Shown here piece after piece: positions 8,611-18,247 of a DNA stretch of 64,000 nucleotides (position 1 is the stretch's first letter; the number at the start of each line of letters is the position of its first letter). Both the position numbers and the translations under genes were made by a program. The notes under the pieces were generated by a model. That model did no database searches and was not told where the DNA came from. It worked only from the letters and a program-made list of their open reading frames with translations. Source of the DNA: Flavivirga sp. 57AJ16 (GTDB taxonomy: Bacteria > Bacteroidota > Bacteroidia > Flavobacteriales > Flavobacteriaceae); the NCBI RefSeq assembly GCF_028736925.1, contig NZ_JAQZAT010000006.1, forward strand, positions 62,001-126,000. The letters are read 5' to 3'.

Positions 8611-10854
8611 ATGACAAGAAAGAAAAAAAGGAAATCGAAAAAAGGAATTTCCAATTTAACAAATACTATTCTAAGTATTTTAAAAAAAGACAGAAACCAA
8701 TCATTCAACTACAAACAAATTGCTGCAAAACTTGGTGTTAATGATGCCAGTAGCAGAAATCAAATTATAAAAACTTTAGCAAAACTTACTGCTAAACAAG
8801 AGATTATACAAGTAGATCGGGGTAAATTTAAAGCCGTAATCAATGCAGAGTATCATACAGGTATTTTAGATTTATCAGCTAGAGGATCCGGTTATATTAT
8901 TTGTGACGATTTTGATGACGATGTTTTTATAGCATCCAATAATATTAATAAAGCATTAAATGGCGACGAAGTAGAATTCTATGTATACAAACGTAGAAAA
9001 AGAGGAAAACTGGAAGGCGAAATAACCAACATTATAAAACGTGAAAAAAGCGACTATGTTGGTGTGATTCAAATACATAGTAATTACGCTTTTGTAATTG
9101 CAGACAGTACAAAAATGTACAAAGATATTTTTGTACCCATCAATAAAACCTTTAAAGCCCAAGATGGTGATAAAGTATTGGTTAAGCTAGAAGATTGGCC
9201 CGAAAATGCCGATTCTCCTTATGGAAAAGTAATTCAGGTACTTGGCAAGCCAGGGGATCATAATACAGAAATTCATTCCATTCTGGCTGAATACGGCTTG
9301 CCTCATGAATTTCCACAAGAAGTAGAAGCTTTTGCTAATGGCCTAGATACCTCTATTACAGCCGAGGAGATTTCCAAACGTAGGGATATGCGTAAAGACC
9401 TAACCTTTACTATTGACCCTAAAGACGCAAAAGATTTTGATGATGCACTGTCTTTTGAAATATTGGATAATGGCTTATATGAAATAGGTATTCATATTGC
9501 AGATGTATCCCATTATTTACAGGAAGGTACTATTTTAGACGATGAAGCTTATGAGCGTGCTACCTCTGTTTATTTAGTAGACAGGGTCGTACCTATGCTT
9601 CCCGAAGTGTTATCGAATAAAGCATGTTCATTACGTCCACATGAAGAAAAATATACCTTCTCTGCGGTGTTTCAAATGAATGATAAATGTGAAATTAAAA
9701 ACGAATGGTATGGTCGCACGGTCACTTATAGTGATGCACGGTATGCTTATGAAGAAGCACAGGCTATCATAGAGAACAACATGGATCTTGTCATTCCTGC
9801 GAAGGCAGGAATCCACAACATTGACGAGATTAACAATACGATACCAAAAGAAGTTTCTCTTACAGGAAAAACATATCAAACACCTAAAGAGATAGCCTTT
9901 GCCATTTTAAAAATGGATAAACTCGCTAAAATTATGCGCCAAAAACGTATGAGGTCTGGTGCCATTTCTTTCGATAAAGTAGAAGTAAAGTTTCATTTAG
10001 ATCAGGAAAGTAATCCAGTAGGCGTATTTTTTAAAACCAGTAAAGAAGCCAACAAACTTATTGAAGAGTTTATGCTCTTAGCAAATCGAAAAGTATCAGA
10101 GTTTATTGGTAAAAAAGACCCGAAAAAGACGTTTGTGTATCGTGTACACGACGAACCGGACGATAGTAAACTAGCCAGTTTACAAGGTATTGTATCAAAA
10201 TTCGGTTATAAGCTTAATTTTAAGGACAGAAAAACAACATCGGCATCACTTAATAACCTTCTCAAGGAAGTTCATGGTAAAAAAGAGCAAAACCTTGTGG
10301 ACACCTTAACCATAAGAAGTATGAGCAAAGCCGAATATACCACCCACAATATTGGTCATTATGGCTTGGCATTCGATTATTATAGCCATTTCACATCGCC
10401 CATTCGTCGGTATCCAGATGTCATGGCACATCGTTTATTACAACATTACCTAGATGGAGGAAAATCTGTAAGCGAAGAAGCCTATGAAGAGAAATGCAAC
10501 CATTCAAGTGCTATGGAAAACCTTGCCACTAAGGCAGAGCGAGATTCTATAAAATATATGCAGATTAAATTTATGCAAGATCATAAAAATGAAGCATTTG
10601 TAGGTGTTATTTCTGGTGTAACCGATTGGGGCATTTATGTTGAAGTCATTTCCAATAAATGTGAAGGCATGGTAAGTGTTCGGGATATGAAGGATGATCA
10701 TTACGCATTCGATCAAGACCAATATGCCATAGTGGGCAGAAACACTAAAACGATGTATCAACTTGGAGACGAGGTTATTGTAAAAGTTAAAAACGCAGAT
10801 CTAGTTAAAAAACATTTGGACTTTGATTTAGTTGGTAAAAAAGAAATCGAATAG
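8611..10854 (+). CDS. rnr: Ribonuclease R
   Basis: 747 aa 3'-5' exoribonuclease that degrades structured RNA. Order of parts: basic N-terminus with a winged-helix segment (about 12-65), two cold-shock/OB domains (about 70-225), the RNB catalytic domain starting at the metal-binding motif DPKDAKDFDDALS (about 267) and a C-terminal S1 domain (about 655-740). HFTSPIRRYPD (near 595) is the usual RNB signature. A 10-residue piece, DLVIPAKAGIHN (about 391-402), is encoded by a palindromic intergenic-type repeat lying in frame in a loop of the RNB domain; the frame remains open on both sides, so the enzyme is probably functional. Confidence 0.95.
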   Translation: MTRKKKRKSKKGISNLTNTILSILKKDRNQSFNYKQIAAKLGVNDASSRNQIIKTLAKLTAKQEIIQVDRGKFKAVINAEYHTGILDLSARGSGYIICDDFDDDVFIASNNINKALNGDEVEFYVYKRRKRGKLEGEITNIIKREKSDYVGVIQIHSNYAFVIADSTKMYKDIFVPINKTFKAQDGDKVLVKLEDWPENADSPYGKVIQVLGKPGDHNTEIHSILAEYGLPHEFPQEVEAFANGLDTSITAEEISKRRDMRKDLTFTIDPKDAKDFDDALSFEILDNGLYEIGIHIADVSHYLQEGTILDDEAYERATSVYLVDRVVPMLPEVLSNKACSLRPHEEKYTFSAVFQMNDKCEIKNEWYGRTVTYSDARYAYEEAQAIIENNMDLVIPAKAGIHNIDEINNTIPKEVSLTGKTYQTPKEIAFAILKMDKLAKIMRQKRMRSGAISFDKVEVKFHLDQESNPVGVFFKTSKEANKLIEEFMLLANRKVSEFIGKKDPKKTFVYRVHDEPDDSKLASLQGIVSKFGYKLNFKDRKTTSASLNNLLKEVHGKKEQNLVDTLTIRSMSKAEYTTHNIGHYGLAFDYYSHFTSPIRRYPDVMAHRLLQHYLDGGKSVSEEAYEEKCNHSSAMENLATKAERDSIKYMQIKFMQDHKNEAFVGVISGVTDWGIYVEVISNKCEGMVSVRDMKDDHYAFDQDQYAIVGRNTKTMYQLGDEVIVKVKNADLVKKHLDFDLVGKKEIE
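9785..9815. repeat. In-frame palindromic repeat inside rnr
   Basis: TCATTCCTGCGAAGGCAGGA continuing ATC (9791-9813) is identical to the intergenic unit at 41,941-41,963 and inversely related to 41,988-42,008. Here it is translated as VIPAKAGIH. The core CCTGCGAAGGCAGG is a near-perfect palindrome. Confidence 0.85.
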
Positions 10855-10883
10855 TAATGAACGCACTTAAAGAAAAATAATTT

Positions 10884-11183
10884 ATGGTTTTAACGACAAC
10901 AAATTCAATAGAAGGACATACCATACAGGATTATTTAGGTATTGTTACTGGTGTAAACGTAAACATGCCCAAAGCAACTTTTTCTTTTAATATGAATAAG
11001 TACTATGAATCTTATGAAAAAAAAGTTGACGAGGCTAAAGAAGAAGCCTTTCAAAAACTCAAAAAAAATGCCCTTAATATAAAAGCTAATGCCGTTGTTG
11101 GGATTAGTATTGATGTAGAAACAAATCCAACTTCGGGTTTAATTATAGTATCTATTACCGGAACTGCAGTAAAAATTATTTAA
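10884..11183 (+). CDS. YbjQ/heavy-metal-binding-domain family protein
   Basis: 99 aa, start to stop complete. It has the fold signature of the YbjQ (DUF74/UPF0145) family: an N-terminal beta strand (TTTNSIEGHTIQDYLGIVTG), an amphipathic helix of about 30 residues rich in Lys/Glu, and ANAVVGISIDVE followed by a C-terminal strand. Members form pentameric rings; a metal role is annotated in databases but not well proven. No signal peptide, so cytoplasmic. It lies 29 bp after rnr on the same strand and may be co-transcribed. Confidence 0.85.
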   Translation: MVLTTTNSIEGHTIQDYLGIVTGVNVNMPKATFSFNMNKYYESYEKKVDEAKEEAFQKLKKNALNIKANAVVGISIDVETNPTSGLIIVSITGTAVKII

Positions 11184-11344
11184 TCCCAATTTAAAAAAGG
11201 AATAATTATTGATAACTTTACGTTTAAATCATAAAGACATAAAAATTCCACACATGAAACTTCCATAACGAAAAGTCCATACTTAAGGGAATGATTATAA
11301 TGGAAGCTACATATAAACCGATAAAAACAAATAATTATAAACAG

Positions 11345-12019
11345 ATGAAACGTCTCATAGTCCTTTTAACAATCTTAGTTTCTACAATAGCTATAGCACA
11401 AAAACCAATAGAAAAGTCCATTGGAGAGTTTACGAACTTAAAAGTATACGATTTAATTGACCTTGAACTCATTAAATCCGATCATGATAAAGTCATTATT
11501 TCAGGAAAAAATAATGAAGATGTTCTTGTAAATAATAAAAATGGAACGTTAAAAATTAAAATGAAACTTGAAGAAGCTTTCGATGGCAATGAAACAAAGG
11601 TGCAATTATACTATACGGCATTGGATATTATTGATGTTAATGAAGGAGCAAGGGTCTTTTCCAAGGATACTATCAAGCAATTTGAAATAGATTTAAACGC
11701 ACAAGAAGGCGGGAAAATAGAGGCAAAACTAGATGTAAAATATGCAAACATCAGATCGGTTACAGGTGCTAATATTCAAACTTCAGGAATAGCTAAACAT
11801 CAAGATATATCCATTTACACAGGAGGTGTTTATGAAGGAGAAGATCTTAAAACAGAATTCACAGATGTTTCGGTGCGAATTGCAGGAGAAGCACATGTTC
11901 GTGCTAAAACCCTAGTAAATGCCAAAATAAGGGCAGGAGGCAATGTATTTATTTATGGTAATCCGGAACGTGTAGATGAGAGTAAAGTATTAGGCGGTAG
12001 AATAAAACGTATGGATTAA
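11345..12019 (+). CDS. DUF2807 (head GIN domain) exported protein
   Basis: 224 aa when started at the ATG at 11345, giving MKRLIVLLTILVSTIAIAQ, a clear signal peptide. An in-frame ATG 54 nt upstream would bury the signal, so it is rejected. The mature protein is a single right-handed beta-helix-like DUF2807 domain (starting IGEFTNLKVYDLIDLELIKS) with repeated short strands and glycines. Function unknown; the family is abundant in Bacteroidota envelopes. A strong terminator follows 30 bp after the stop, separating it from the polysaccharide locus. Confidence 0.85.
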   Translation: MKRLIVLLTILVSTIAIAQKPIEKSIGEFTNLKVYDLIDLELIKSDHDKVIISGKNNEDVLVNNKNGTLKIKMKLEEAFDGNETKVQLYYTALDIIDVNEGARVFSKDTIKQFEIDLNAQEGGKIEAKLDVKYANIRSVTGANIQTSGIAKHQDISIYTGGVYEGEDLKTEFTDVSVRIAGEAHVRAKTLVNAKIRAGGNVFIYGNPERVDESKVLGGRIKRMD

Positions 12020-12048
12020 ACAAACTAAAAAAAAAAATTGACATAAAG

Positions 12049-12075
12049 AACCCGCTCCAGTAGCGGGTTTCTTGT
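12049..12075 (+). terminator. Intrinsic terminator after the DUF2807 gene
   Basis: Stem AACCCGCT / AGCGGGTT with the 5-nt loop CCAGT, followed by TCTTGTT. It is G+C-rich against an A+T-rich background and lies just after the stop codon. Confidence 0.85.
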
Positions 12076-12167
12076 TAAACTATGTTTTGTATACCCATAC
12101 AAAAACCATACAATAACTCTTACAAACCCTAATTTTAGTATATTAGTGATACAACAACTAATATCTT

Positions 12168-14975
12168 TTGAGACTATTTTATTTTTTAATTTTTAGTATG
12201 TTTTTTTGGGTGTGTAGCTTTCTATATGCACAAGAGCACCCCCCTATTAAAATTTTTTCTCCTAAAGACTATGGTGCAGAAACTCAAAATTGGTCCATTT
12301 CCCAATCTAAAGAAAATTATATATATGTAGCCAATAATAAGGGGCTACTTGAATTTAATGGTGCTAATTGGCAATTATATCTATCGCCTAATGAAACCAT
12401 TATAAGATCAGTTAACGTTATAGATAGTTTAATATATACCGGTAGCAACAGAGAGTTTGGCTATTGGCAAAGAAACGAATTTGGGTTGCTGTACTATACA
12501 TCGCTATCTAAAAAGTTAAATGTAGATTTTTTAGAAGACGAAGAATTCTGGAACATCATAAGTATAGATGAATATATACTATTTCAATCTTTAAAGAGAA
12601 TTTACATTTACAACAAAACAAATAACTCCTATAGTATCATTGATTCTGAAACTATTATCTACAAAATATTTAAAGTTGATGAAACTATATATTATCAGAA
12701 GACCAAAGATGGCATTTACAAGATTGAGCATGGTACCTCAAAACTGGTTTCCGATCATATCGTTCTTAAAGAAAACAGGCTGGTTAATGTTTTTAACAAA
12801 AACGACAACCTTCTAATAGAAACAGAAAATAACGGTTTTTATATTTTAGATAACGGCATCCTTTCCAAATGGCATATCCCTGCAAACCAAAAGCTATCAG
12901 AAGTAAGTGTATTTCGTAGCATTCAGTTAAAAGACAAAAGCTTTATATTAGGAACTCGGTCTGATGGAATATTGCACTTGACCGCAGACGGCCATATAGA
13001 TTATAATATAGATACCAGTCATGGATTAGGCAACAATACCGTTCACTGTGTTTTTGAAGATACCGAAAATAATATCTGGTTGGCTTTAGAAAACGGAATC
13101 AACTGTGTGAATCTTAAATCACCTTTTAGCATTTACACGGATGAAGAAGGGAAAATAGGAACCGTATACACCTCTTCCATTTTCAATGGCAACTTATATT
13201 TAGGTACCAATCAGGGCTTGTTTTATAAGCCTCTGGGAAGAAAAGATGATTTTAAACTCGTTGAAGGGATTCAAGAAGCTGTTTGGTTCTTAACAACAAT
13301 AGACAATACCTTGTTTTGTGGTCATGATACAGGAACATCCATTATAAACAATGGTAAAGGAGAAAAAATTAAAGGGATACAACAAGGTACCTGGCATATA
13401 AAATCAATAGATAATAAAACAGATTTATTATTACAGGGCAATTATGATGGCCTATACATTATTCAAAAAGTCAATAATGTATGGGTACTTAAAAATAAAA
13501 TAGAAGGGTTCGATCTCTCAAGCAAATTTTTTGAACTTTATAATGATCAGGTTTTTGTTAGTCATGAATATAAAGGCGTTTTTAAAATTGATGTGAACCA
13601 TAATTTTACGAAAGTTATAAGTATTGAAAAAGTCCCCGGTCTTGGCAAAGAATTAAACTCTGGCATTATTAAATATAATAATGATCTATTATATGCCTAT
13701 CAAGAAGGGGTGTTAAAGTATCGTGCAGATGTTGGTAAATTTGTAAAAGATACCATTTTAAGCGCCTTATTTACAAAAGATGAGTATACATCAGGCAGGC
13801 TTGGTTTTAATAAAAAAACAAATACCTTATGGTCCTTTTCCAAAAGAGATTTAAATTACATATCACCAGGCAAATTAAGCAATAGTCCAAAGCTTAATAA
13901 AATCCCCTTTTCTAAGTCATTACCCAGAGGGTTAACAGGTTACGAAAATATATCCCATCTCGATAATCAACGGTATTTAATAGGGACCTCAACAGGTTTT
14001 ATTGTTATAGACTTGGATAAGGTATCTCATAAATCTTATGATATTTCAATTAATCAGATAACAAAGTACAGTATCACTAAAAGCCCAGAAATTGTAAACA
14101 AAAATATAACCGAAAGCTTTAAAAATAAAGATAACAATATAAAGTTCACATTTAGTGTTGTAGAATTTGACAAATATCTTGATACAGAATATCAATACCA
14201 ATTAAAAGGTATGTATCCAAATTGGAGTGATTGGTCTCCTAAGCCTAATACCCTGTTCGAAAATTTACCTTATGGCGATTATGTTTTTAATGTTAGGGCA
14301 AGAGTGGGCAATGTCATCACTAAAAATGTCGCCTCTTATAGCTTTAATATAGAAAGACCTTGGCATCTTTCAAATGCAATGATATCAGCATATGCGTTTT
14401 TAGTTTTATTGTTTTCATTTATGATGCACCATATTTATAGGCGTTACTACAAAAAACAAAGAGAGGCCTTGTTACAAAAAACCACACGAGAACTGGAACT
14501 AAAAGAGTTAGAAAACAAACAACAGTTCATGCGTTTTAATAATGAAAAATTAAGACAGGATATTAATAACAAAAATCGTGAATTGGGTATTTCAACCATG
14601 AGTTTAATTAAAAAGAACGAATTTTTGAATAGTATAAAAAAGGAACTACAAAACATTGATAATGTTAATAGTATAAAACATGTTATTAAGATTATTGATA
14701 GAAACTTAAATAATACGGATGATTGGCATGTCTTTGAAGAGGCTTTTAATAATGCCGATAAAGATTTTCTTAAAAAAATTAAACAGGAACACCCTGCTCT
14801 TACTTCAAACGATTTGAGATTATGTGCTTACCTAAGACTCAATTTATCATCAAAAGAAATTGCTCCCTTGCTTAACATATCGATTAGAAGTGTAGAAGTT
14901 AAACGTTATAGGTTGCGCAAAAAAATGAATTTGCCGCATGAATCTAGCTTGACGGACTACATTTTAGAAATATAG
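12168..14975 (+). CDS. Membrane-bound propeller/Y_Y_Y/LuxR-type transcriptional regulator
   Basis: 935 aa. A signal peptide (1-21, cut near LYAQ) precedes a large periplasmic sensor made of two-component-regulator propeller repeats (about 30-640; motif DTENNIWLALENGINCV). A Y_Y_Y domain follows (about 665-730, ending NLPYGDYVFNVRAR), then one membrane helix (about 735-757), a cytoplasmic coiled coil (about 760-830) and a C-terminal LuxR-like helix-turn-helix (about 880-930, LSSKEIAPLLNISIRSVEVK). No histidine kinase or receiver domain is present, so it is not a classical hybrid two-component system; DNA binding would be controlled directly across the membrane. The start codon is TTG; an ATG ten codons on would leave a very short signal. 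It lies just upstream of susC, so it probably senses glucan fragments and switches on this locus (inference). Confidence 0.85.
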   Translation: MRLFYFLIFSMFFWVCSFLYAQEHPPIKIFSPKDYGAETQNWSISQSKENYIYVANNKGLLEFNGANWQLYLSPNETIIRSVNVIDSLIYTGSNREFGYWQRNEFGLLYYTSLSKKLNVDFLEDEEFWNIISIDEYILFQSLKRIYIYNKTNNSYSIIDSETIIYKIFKVDETIYYQKTKDGIYKIEHGTSKLVSDHIVLKENRLVNVFNKNDNLLIETENNGFYILDNGILSKWHIPANQKLSEVSVFRSIQLKDKSFILGTRSDGILHLTADGHIDYNIDTSHGLGNNTVHCVFEDTENNIWLALENGINCVNLKSPFSIYTDEEGKIGTVYTSSIFNGNLYLGTNQGLFYKPLGRKDDFKLVEGIQEAVWFLTTIDNTLFCGHDTGTSIINNGKGEKIKGIQQGTWHIKSIDNKTDLLLQGNYDGLYIIQKVNNVWVLKNKIEGFDLSSKFFELYNDQVFVSHEYKGVFKIDVNHNFTKVISIEKVPGLGKELNSGIIKYNNDLLYAYQEGVLKYRADVGKFVKDTILSALFTKDEYTSGRLGFNKKTNTLWSFSKRDLNYISPGKLSNSPKLNKIPFSKSLPRGLTGYENISHLDNQRYLIGTSTGFIVIDLDKVSHKSYDISINQITKYSITKSPEIVNKNITESFKNKDNNIKFTFSVVEFDKYLDTEYQYQLKGMYPNWSDWSPKPNTLFENLPYGDYVFNVRARVGNVITKNVASYSFNIERPWHLSNAMISAYAFLVLLFSFMMHHIYRRYYKKQREALLQKTTRELELKELENKQQFMRFNNEKLRQDINNKNRELGISTMSLIKKNEFLNSIKKELQNIDNVNSIKHVIKIIDRNLNNTDDWHVFEEAFNNADKDFLKKIKQEHPALTSNDLRLCAYLRLNLSSKEIAPLLNISIRSVEVKRYRLRKKMNLPHESSLTDYILEI

Positions 14976-15205
14976 GTACACAACATTTTGTTTTTTAACC
15001 TATACAATACCACAACATTGATGTGTTTTAGCTCTTTTTCAAAACTTTTTTATAAAAATGAATTTCTTAAAAAAAGCTAGTAAAAATTGAGGTTTTATCA
15101 ATAAACCACAAATTATTTTATGATGTATGTTTTTTGTTGAGGTTTAAAACAAGGATACAACAAAGACTATGATTAGTTTTATATAAACTTAAAAACTAAA
15201 CTCAA

Positions 15206-18200
15206 ATGAGACATAATCTCTTTAAAATTCTAACTCTATTTTCTATCGCGTTTACAAGTGCGCAGAATGTAGATGTTAGTGGAACTGTTCAAGATGATAC
15301 TGGTTTTCCTATTCCGGGGGCTAATATAATCGTGAAAGATACCAGTAAAGGAACCGTAACAGATTTTGACGGTAACTTCGCCATAACTGATGTAAAAATT
15401 GGTTCTGTACTTACAATTAGTTATATCGGTTACATCACTCAGGAAGTTATTATATCCGACAATAAAAAAATAACCGTACAACTGTTAGAAGACCTCGCTA
15501 AATTAGACGAAATTGTCGTTATTGGATATGGCGCTCAGAAAAAGAAAGAATTAACGGGTGCAGTAAGTGTTGTTTCCAGTGAAACCATAGAAGCTTTAAA
15601 ACCCACGCGGGTGGAACAAGCTCTACAAGGTCAAGTAGCCGGTGTTAACATTTCTTCTAATTCGGGGTCACCTGGAGGTGACTCTACAATTAGTATTAGA
15701 GGGGTTTCCACAAATGGTGACAGCCGTCCATTAATATTAGTAGACGGAAACGTCATAGAAGACTTAAGCGTCATTAACCCAAACGATATTGCCAGTTTAA
15801 ATGTACTAAAAGATGCTACTGCAGGTATCTACGGTGTAAGAGCTGCAAATGGGGTCATTCTTATTACGACCAAAACAGGTATAAAAAACACCCCTTTATC
15901 AATAGAATATTCAGCTTATGCCGGTTTTCAACAAACAACAAGGAAAATACCTGTTTTAAATGCCACAGAATATGGTATTCTTGTAAACGAAGCCTATGCT
16001 GCCGGTGGAAGCACACCGCCTTTCACAGACCTAAGCACTTTAGGCATTGGTGTAGATTGGCAAGACGAGGTGTTCGAAAGTGCTCCTATCTTTAATCATT
16101 CCATCACCTTTAGAGGCGGTAAAGAAAAATCATCTTACGCCGTTAGTGGGTCATTTTTAACCCAAGATGGTATCGTTGGTGGTAACCAGTCCAACTTTAC
16201 ACGTTTTACACAACGTGGTAGCTATAATTTAGATTTTTTAGAAAACTTTAAACTATCTGCAGGTCTAACTTATTTTCATACTAAGAAAAGAAATCTTAGT
16301 GAAAATGCTTTAGGGTCGGTACTTTTTAACGCCTTAAACATGGCGCCAAACTTACCCGTTAAGGATGCAAATGGCGATTTTACTATTGCTGAGGGTTTAG
16401 GCAACGAAGTTATTAACCCCATTGCACAAATGGCCAATACATTCGATAGAAGTAAAATCGACAAACTAAGTGGTAACTTAACATTATCTTATAACTTCTT
16501 AGAACATTTTACGGTACAATCCAATATTCAATTTAATTATTCCGAAGTAAGAAATAAAATATTTAGACCCGTTGCGTTTTTCGGAAGTGGTAAAGTCTTT
16601 AATATTGATAAAAATGAGGTTGTTGAAGATTTAGATTACTTCAGGGACTACACGTTTGATGCTTTCATTAAATACGAAAACACCTTTAAAGATGTGCACG
16701 ATGTTAATTTTGTACTAGGTACGTCTGTATTTAAAACAACTGGAGAGTACACGGGTAAAAAAGGCTTTAATATTATTGACAATAGCATCATAAATGCTAA
16801 TATCGATCAGGCATCAGAGGTTGAAGACCGATTTGTTCTTGAGGGAAGAAATGACATTTTTGACGCCAGGCTTTTATCCTATTTTTCCAGGCTACAATAT
16901 AATTTTAAAGGCAAATATTTAATCTCCGCCGTTATTCGTCGAGATGGTTCTACTAAGTTCGGGCCAAAAAATAAATTTGGGTATTTTCCATCTGGATCGG
17001 TTGGGTGGATCGCATCAGACGAAAGTTTTCTTGAGGACAGTAAAACAATCAACTTCCTGAAACTAAGAGGATCTTATGGTGTTTTAGGTAATGATAGAAT
17101 TGACGATTTTGGATTTATTTCCCTTTTAAGCAGAGGTGATGGTACGTATGTTTTTGATAATGAATTAGCTCCAGGATTAGGAGCAGGAGCTATCGCTAAT
17201 CCTGAAATTAGATGGGAAAAGCAAAAGACCTGGGATGTCGGTTTAGATATGCGTTTTTGGGATAACAAAATTGATATTACAGCAGATTACTTTAAAAAGA
17301 CGACAGAAGACTTATTAGTAAAACCACAAGTTTCCGGTATTCTTGGTGGATATGCCCCTGGATCTGATGCTCCAACAATTAACGCAGGAACCGTTGAAAA
17401 CAAAGGTTTCGAATTTGCAATTGGCTATACCGAGAATTTTAATGATCATTTTAAATTCAGTATCAAATACAACGTGACAACCATAGAAAATAATGTACTT
17501 GAAGTTAGCTCAGATGGCGGATTTTTAACTGGAGGTTCTTTTGGTGTTGGCCAAGATCCCCCTTCAAGAATGGAAGCTGGTTTCCCAATTGGCTATTTTA
17601 GAGGTTACAGAACCAATGGTATTTTTCAAAACCAAGCAGAAGTTGATTCAAGCCCGACAATTAATAGTGCCGTACAACCAGGTGATTTAATATTTGTAGA
17701 CACAAATGACGATGGGAAGATCGATGATGATGATAAAACGAATCTAGGAGACCCAATTCCCGATGCGACCATGGGCCTTAATCTATCCATAGATTACAAA
17801 AACTTCGATTTTTCAGCTTATGCATTCGCATCTGTAGGGAATGAGATTGTACGTAACTACGAACGGAATCAAAACCTAACAAATAGAAGTATCTATTTCT
17901 TAAACAGATGGACAGGAGAAGGAAGTACCAATACAGACCCTAGGGTAACCACAGGAGCAAATTCCAATGGTTTATTTTCTGATTATTTTGTAGAGGACGG
18001 CTCGTTTATTCGTCTTCAAAATGTACAATTAGGTTATACTTTTTCTCAAAAAGCACTCGAGAACTCTAAACTGGAAAAGGTAAGACTATATATCTCTGCA
18101 AGCAATTTATTTACGCTTACAGAATATACTGGGTACGACCCAACAACTTCAACGGGCGATCCCATTGGAGGCGGTATAGATCAAGGATTTTATCCTACTG

Positions 18201-18238
18201 CAAGTACCTTTTTATTAGGCGTTAACTTAAAATTTTAA
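15206..18238 (+). CDS. SusC/RagA-type TonB-dependent outer membrane transporter
   Basis: 1010 aa. A signal peptide (cut after TSAQ), a carboxypeptidase-regulatory-like domain (about 24-100, beginning VSGTVQDDTGFPIPGANI), the plug domain (about 110-220, with QALQGQVAGVNI and SIRGVS) and the 22-strand barrel ending in TFLLGVNLKF. SusC-type barrels import oligosaccharides under a SusD lid, powered by TonB. susD follows after 9 bp. A spacer of about 230 bp upstream must hold the main promoter of the locus; I could not pick out a convincing box. Confidence 0.95.
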   Translation: MRHNLFKILTLFSIAFTSAQNVDVSGTVQDDTGFPIPGANIIVKDTSKGTVTDFDGNFAITDVKIGSVLTISYIGYITQEVIISDNKKITVQLLEDLAKLDEIVVIGYGAQKKKELTGAVSVVSSETIEALKPTRVEQALQGQVAGVNISSNSGSPGGDSTISIRGVSTNGDSRPLILVDGNVIEDLSVINPNDIASLNVLKDATAGIYGVRAANGVILITTKTGIKNTPLSIEYSAYAGFQQTTRKIPVLNATEYGILVNEAYAAGGSTPPFTDLSTLGIGVDWQDEVFESAPIFNHSITFRGGKEKSSYAVSGSFLTQDGIVGGNQSNFTRFTQRGSYNLDFLENFKLSAGLTYFHTKKRNLSENALGSVLFNALNMAPNLPVKDANGDFTIAEGLGNEVINPIAQMANTFDRSKIDKLSGNLTLSYNFLEHFTVQSNIQFNYSEVRNKIFRPVAFFGSGKVFNIDKNEVVEDLDYFRDYTFDAFIKYENTFKDVHDVNFVLGTSVFKTTGEYTGKKGFNIIDNSIINANIDQASEVEDRFVLEGRNDIFDARLLSYFSRLQYNFKGKYLISAVIRRDGSTKFGPKNKFGYFPSGSVGWIASDESFLEDSKTINFLKLRGSYGVLGNDRIDDFGFISLLSRGDGTYVFDNELAPGLGAGAIANPEIRWEKQKTWDVGLDMRFWDNKIDITADYFKKTTEDLLVKPQVSGILGGYAPGSDAPTINAGTVENKGFEFAIGYTENFNDHFKFSIKYNVTTIENNVLEVSSDGGFLTGGSFGVGQDPPSRMEAGFPIGYFRGYRTNGIFQNQAEVDSSPTINSAVQPGDLIFVDTNDDGKIDDDDKTNLGDPIPDATMGLNLSIDYKNFDFSAYAFASVGNEIVRNYERNQNLTNRSIYFLNRWTGEGSTNTDPRVTTGANSNGLFSDYFVEDGSFIRLQNVQLGYTFSQKALENSKLEKVRLYISASNLFTLTEYTGYDPTTSTGDPIGGGIDQGFYPTASTFLLGVNLKF

Positions 18239-18247
18239 TTACGTGTT

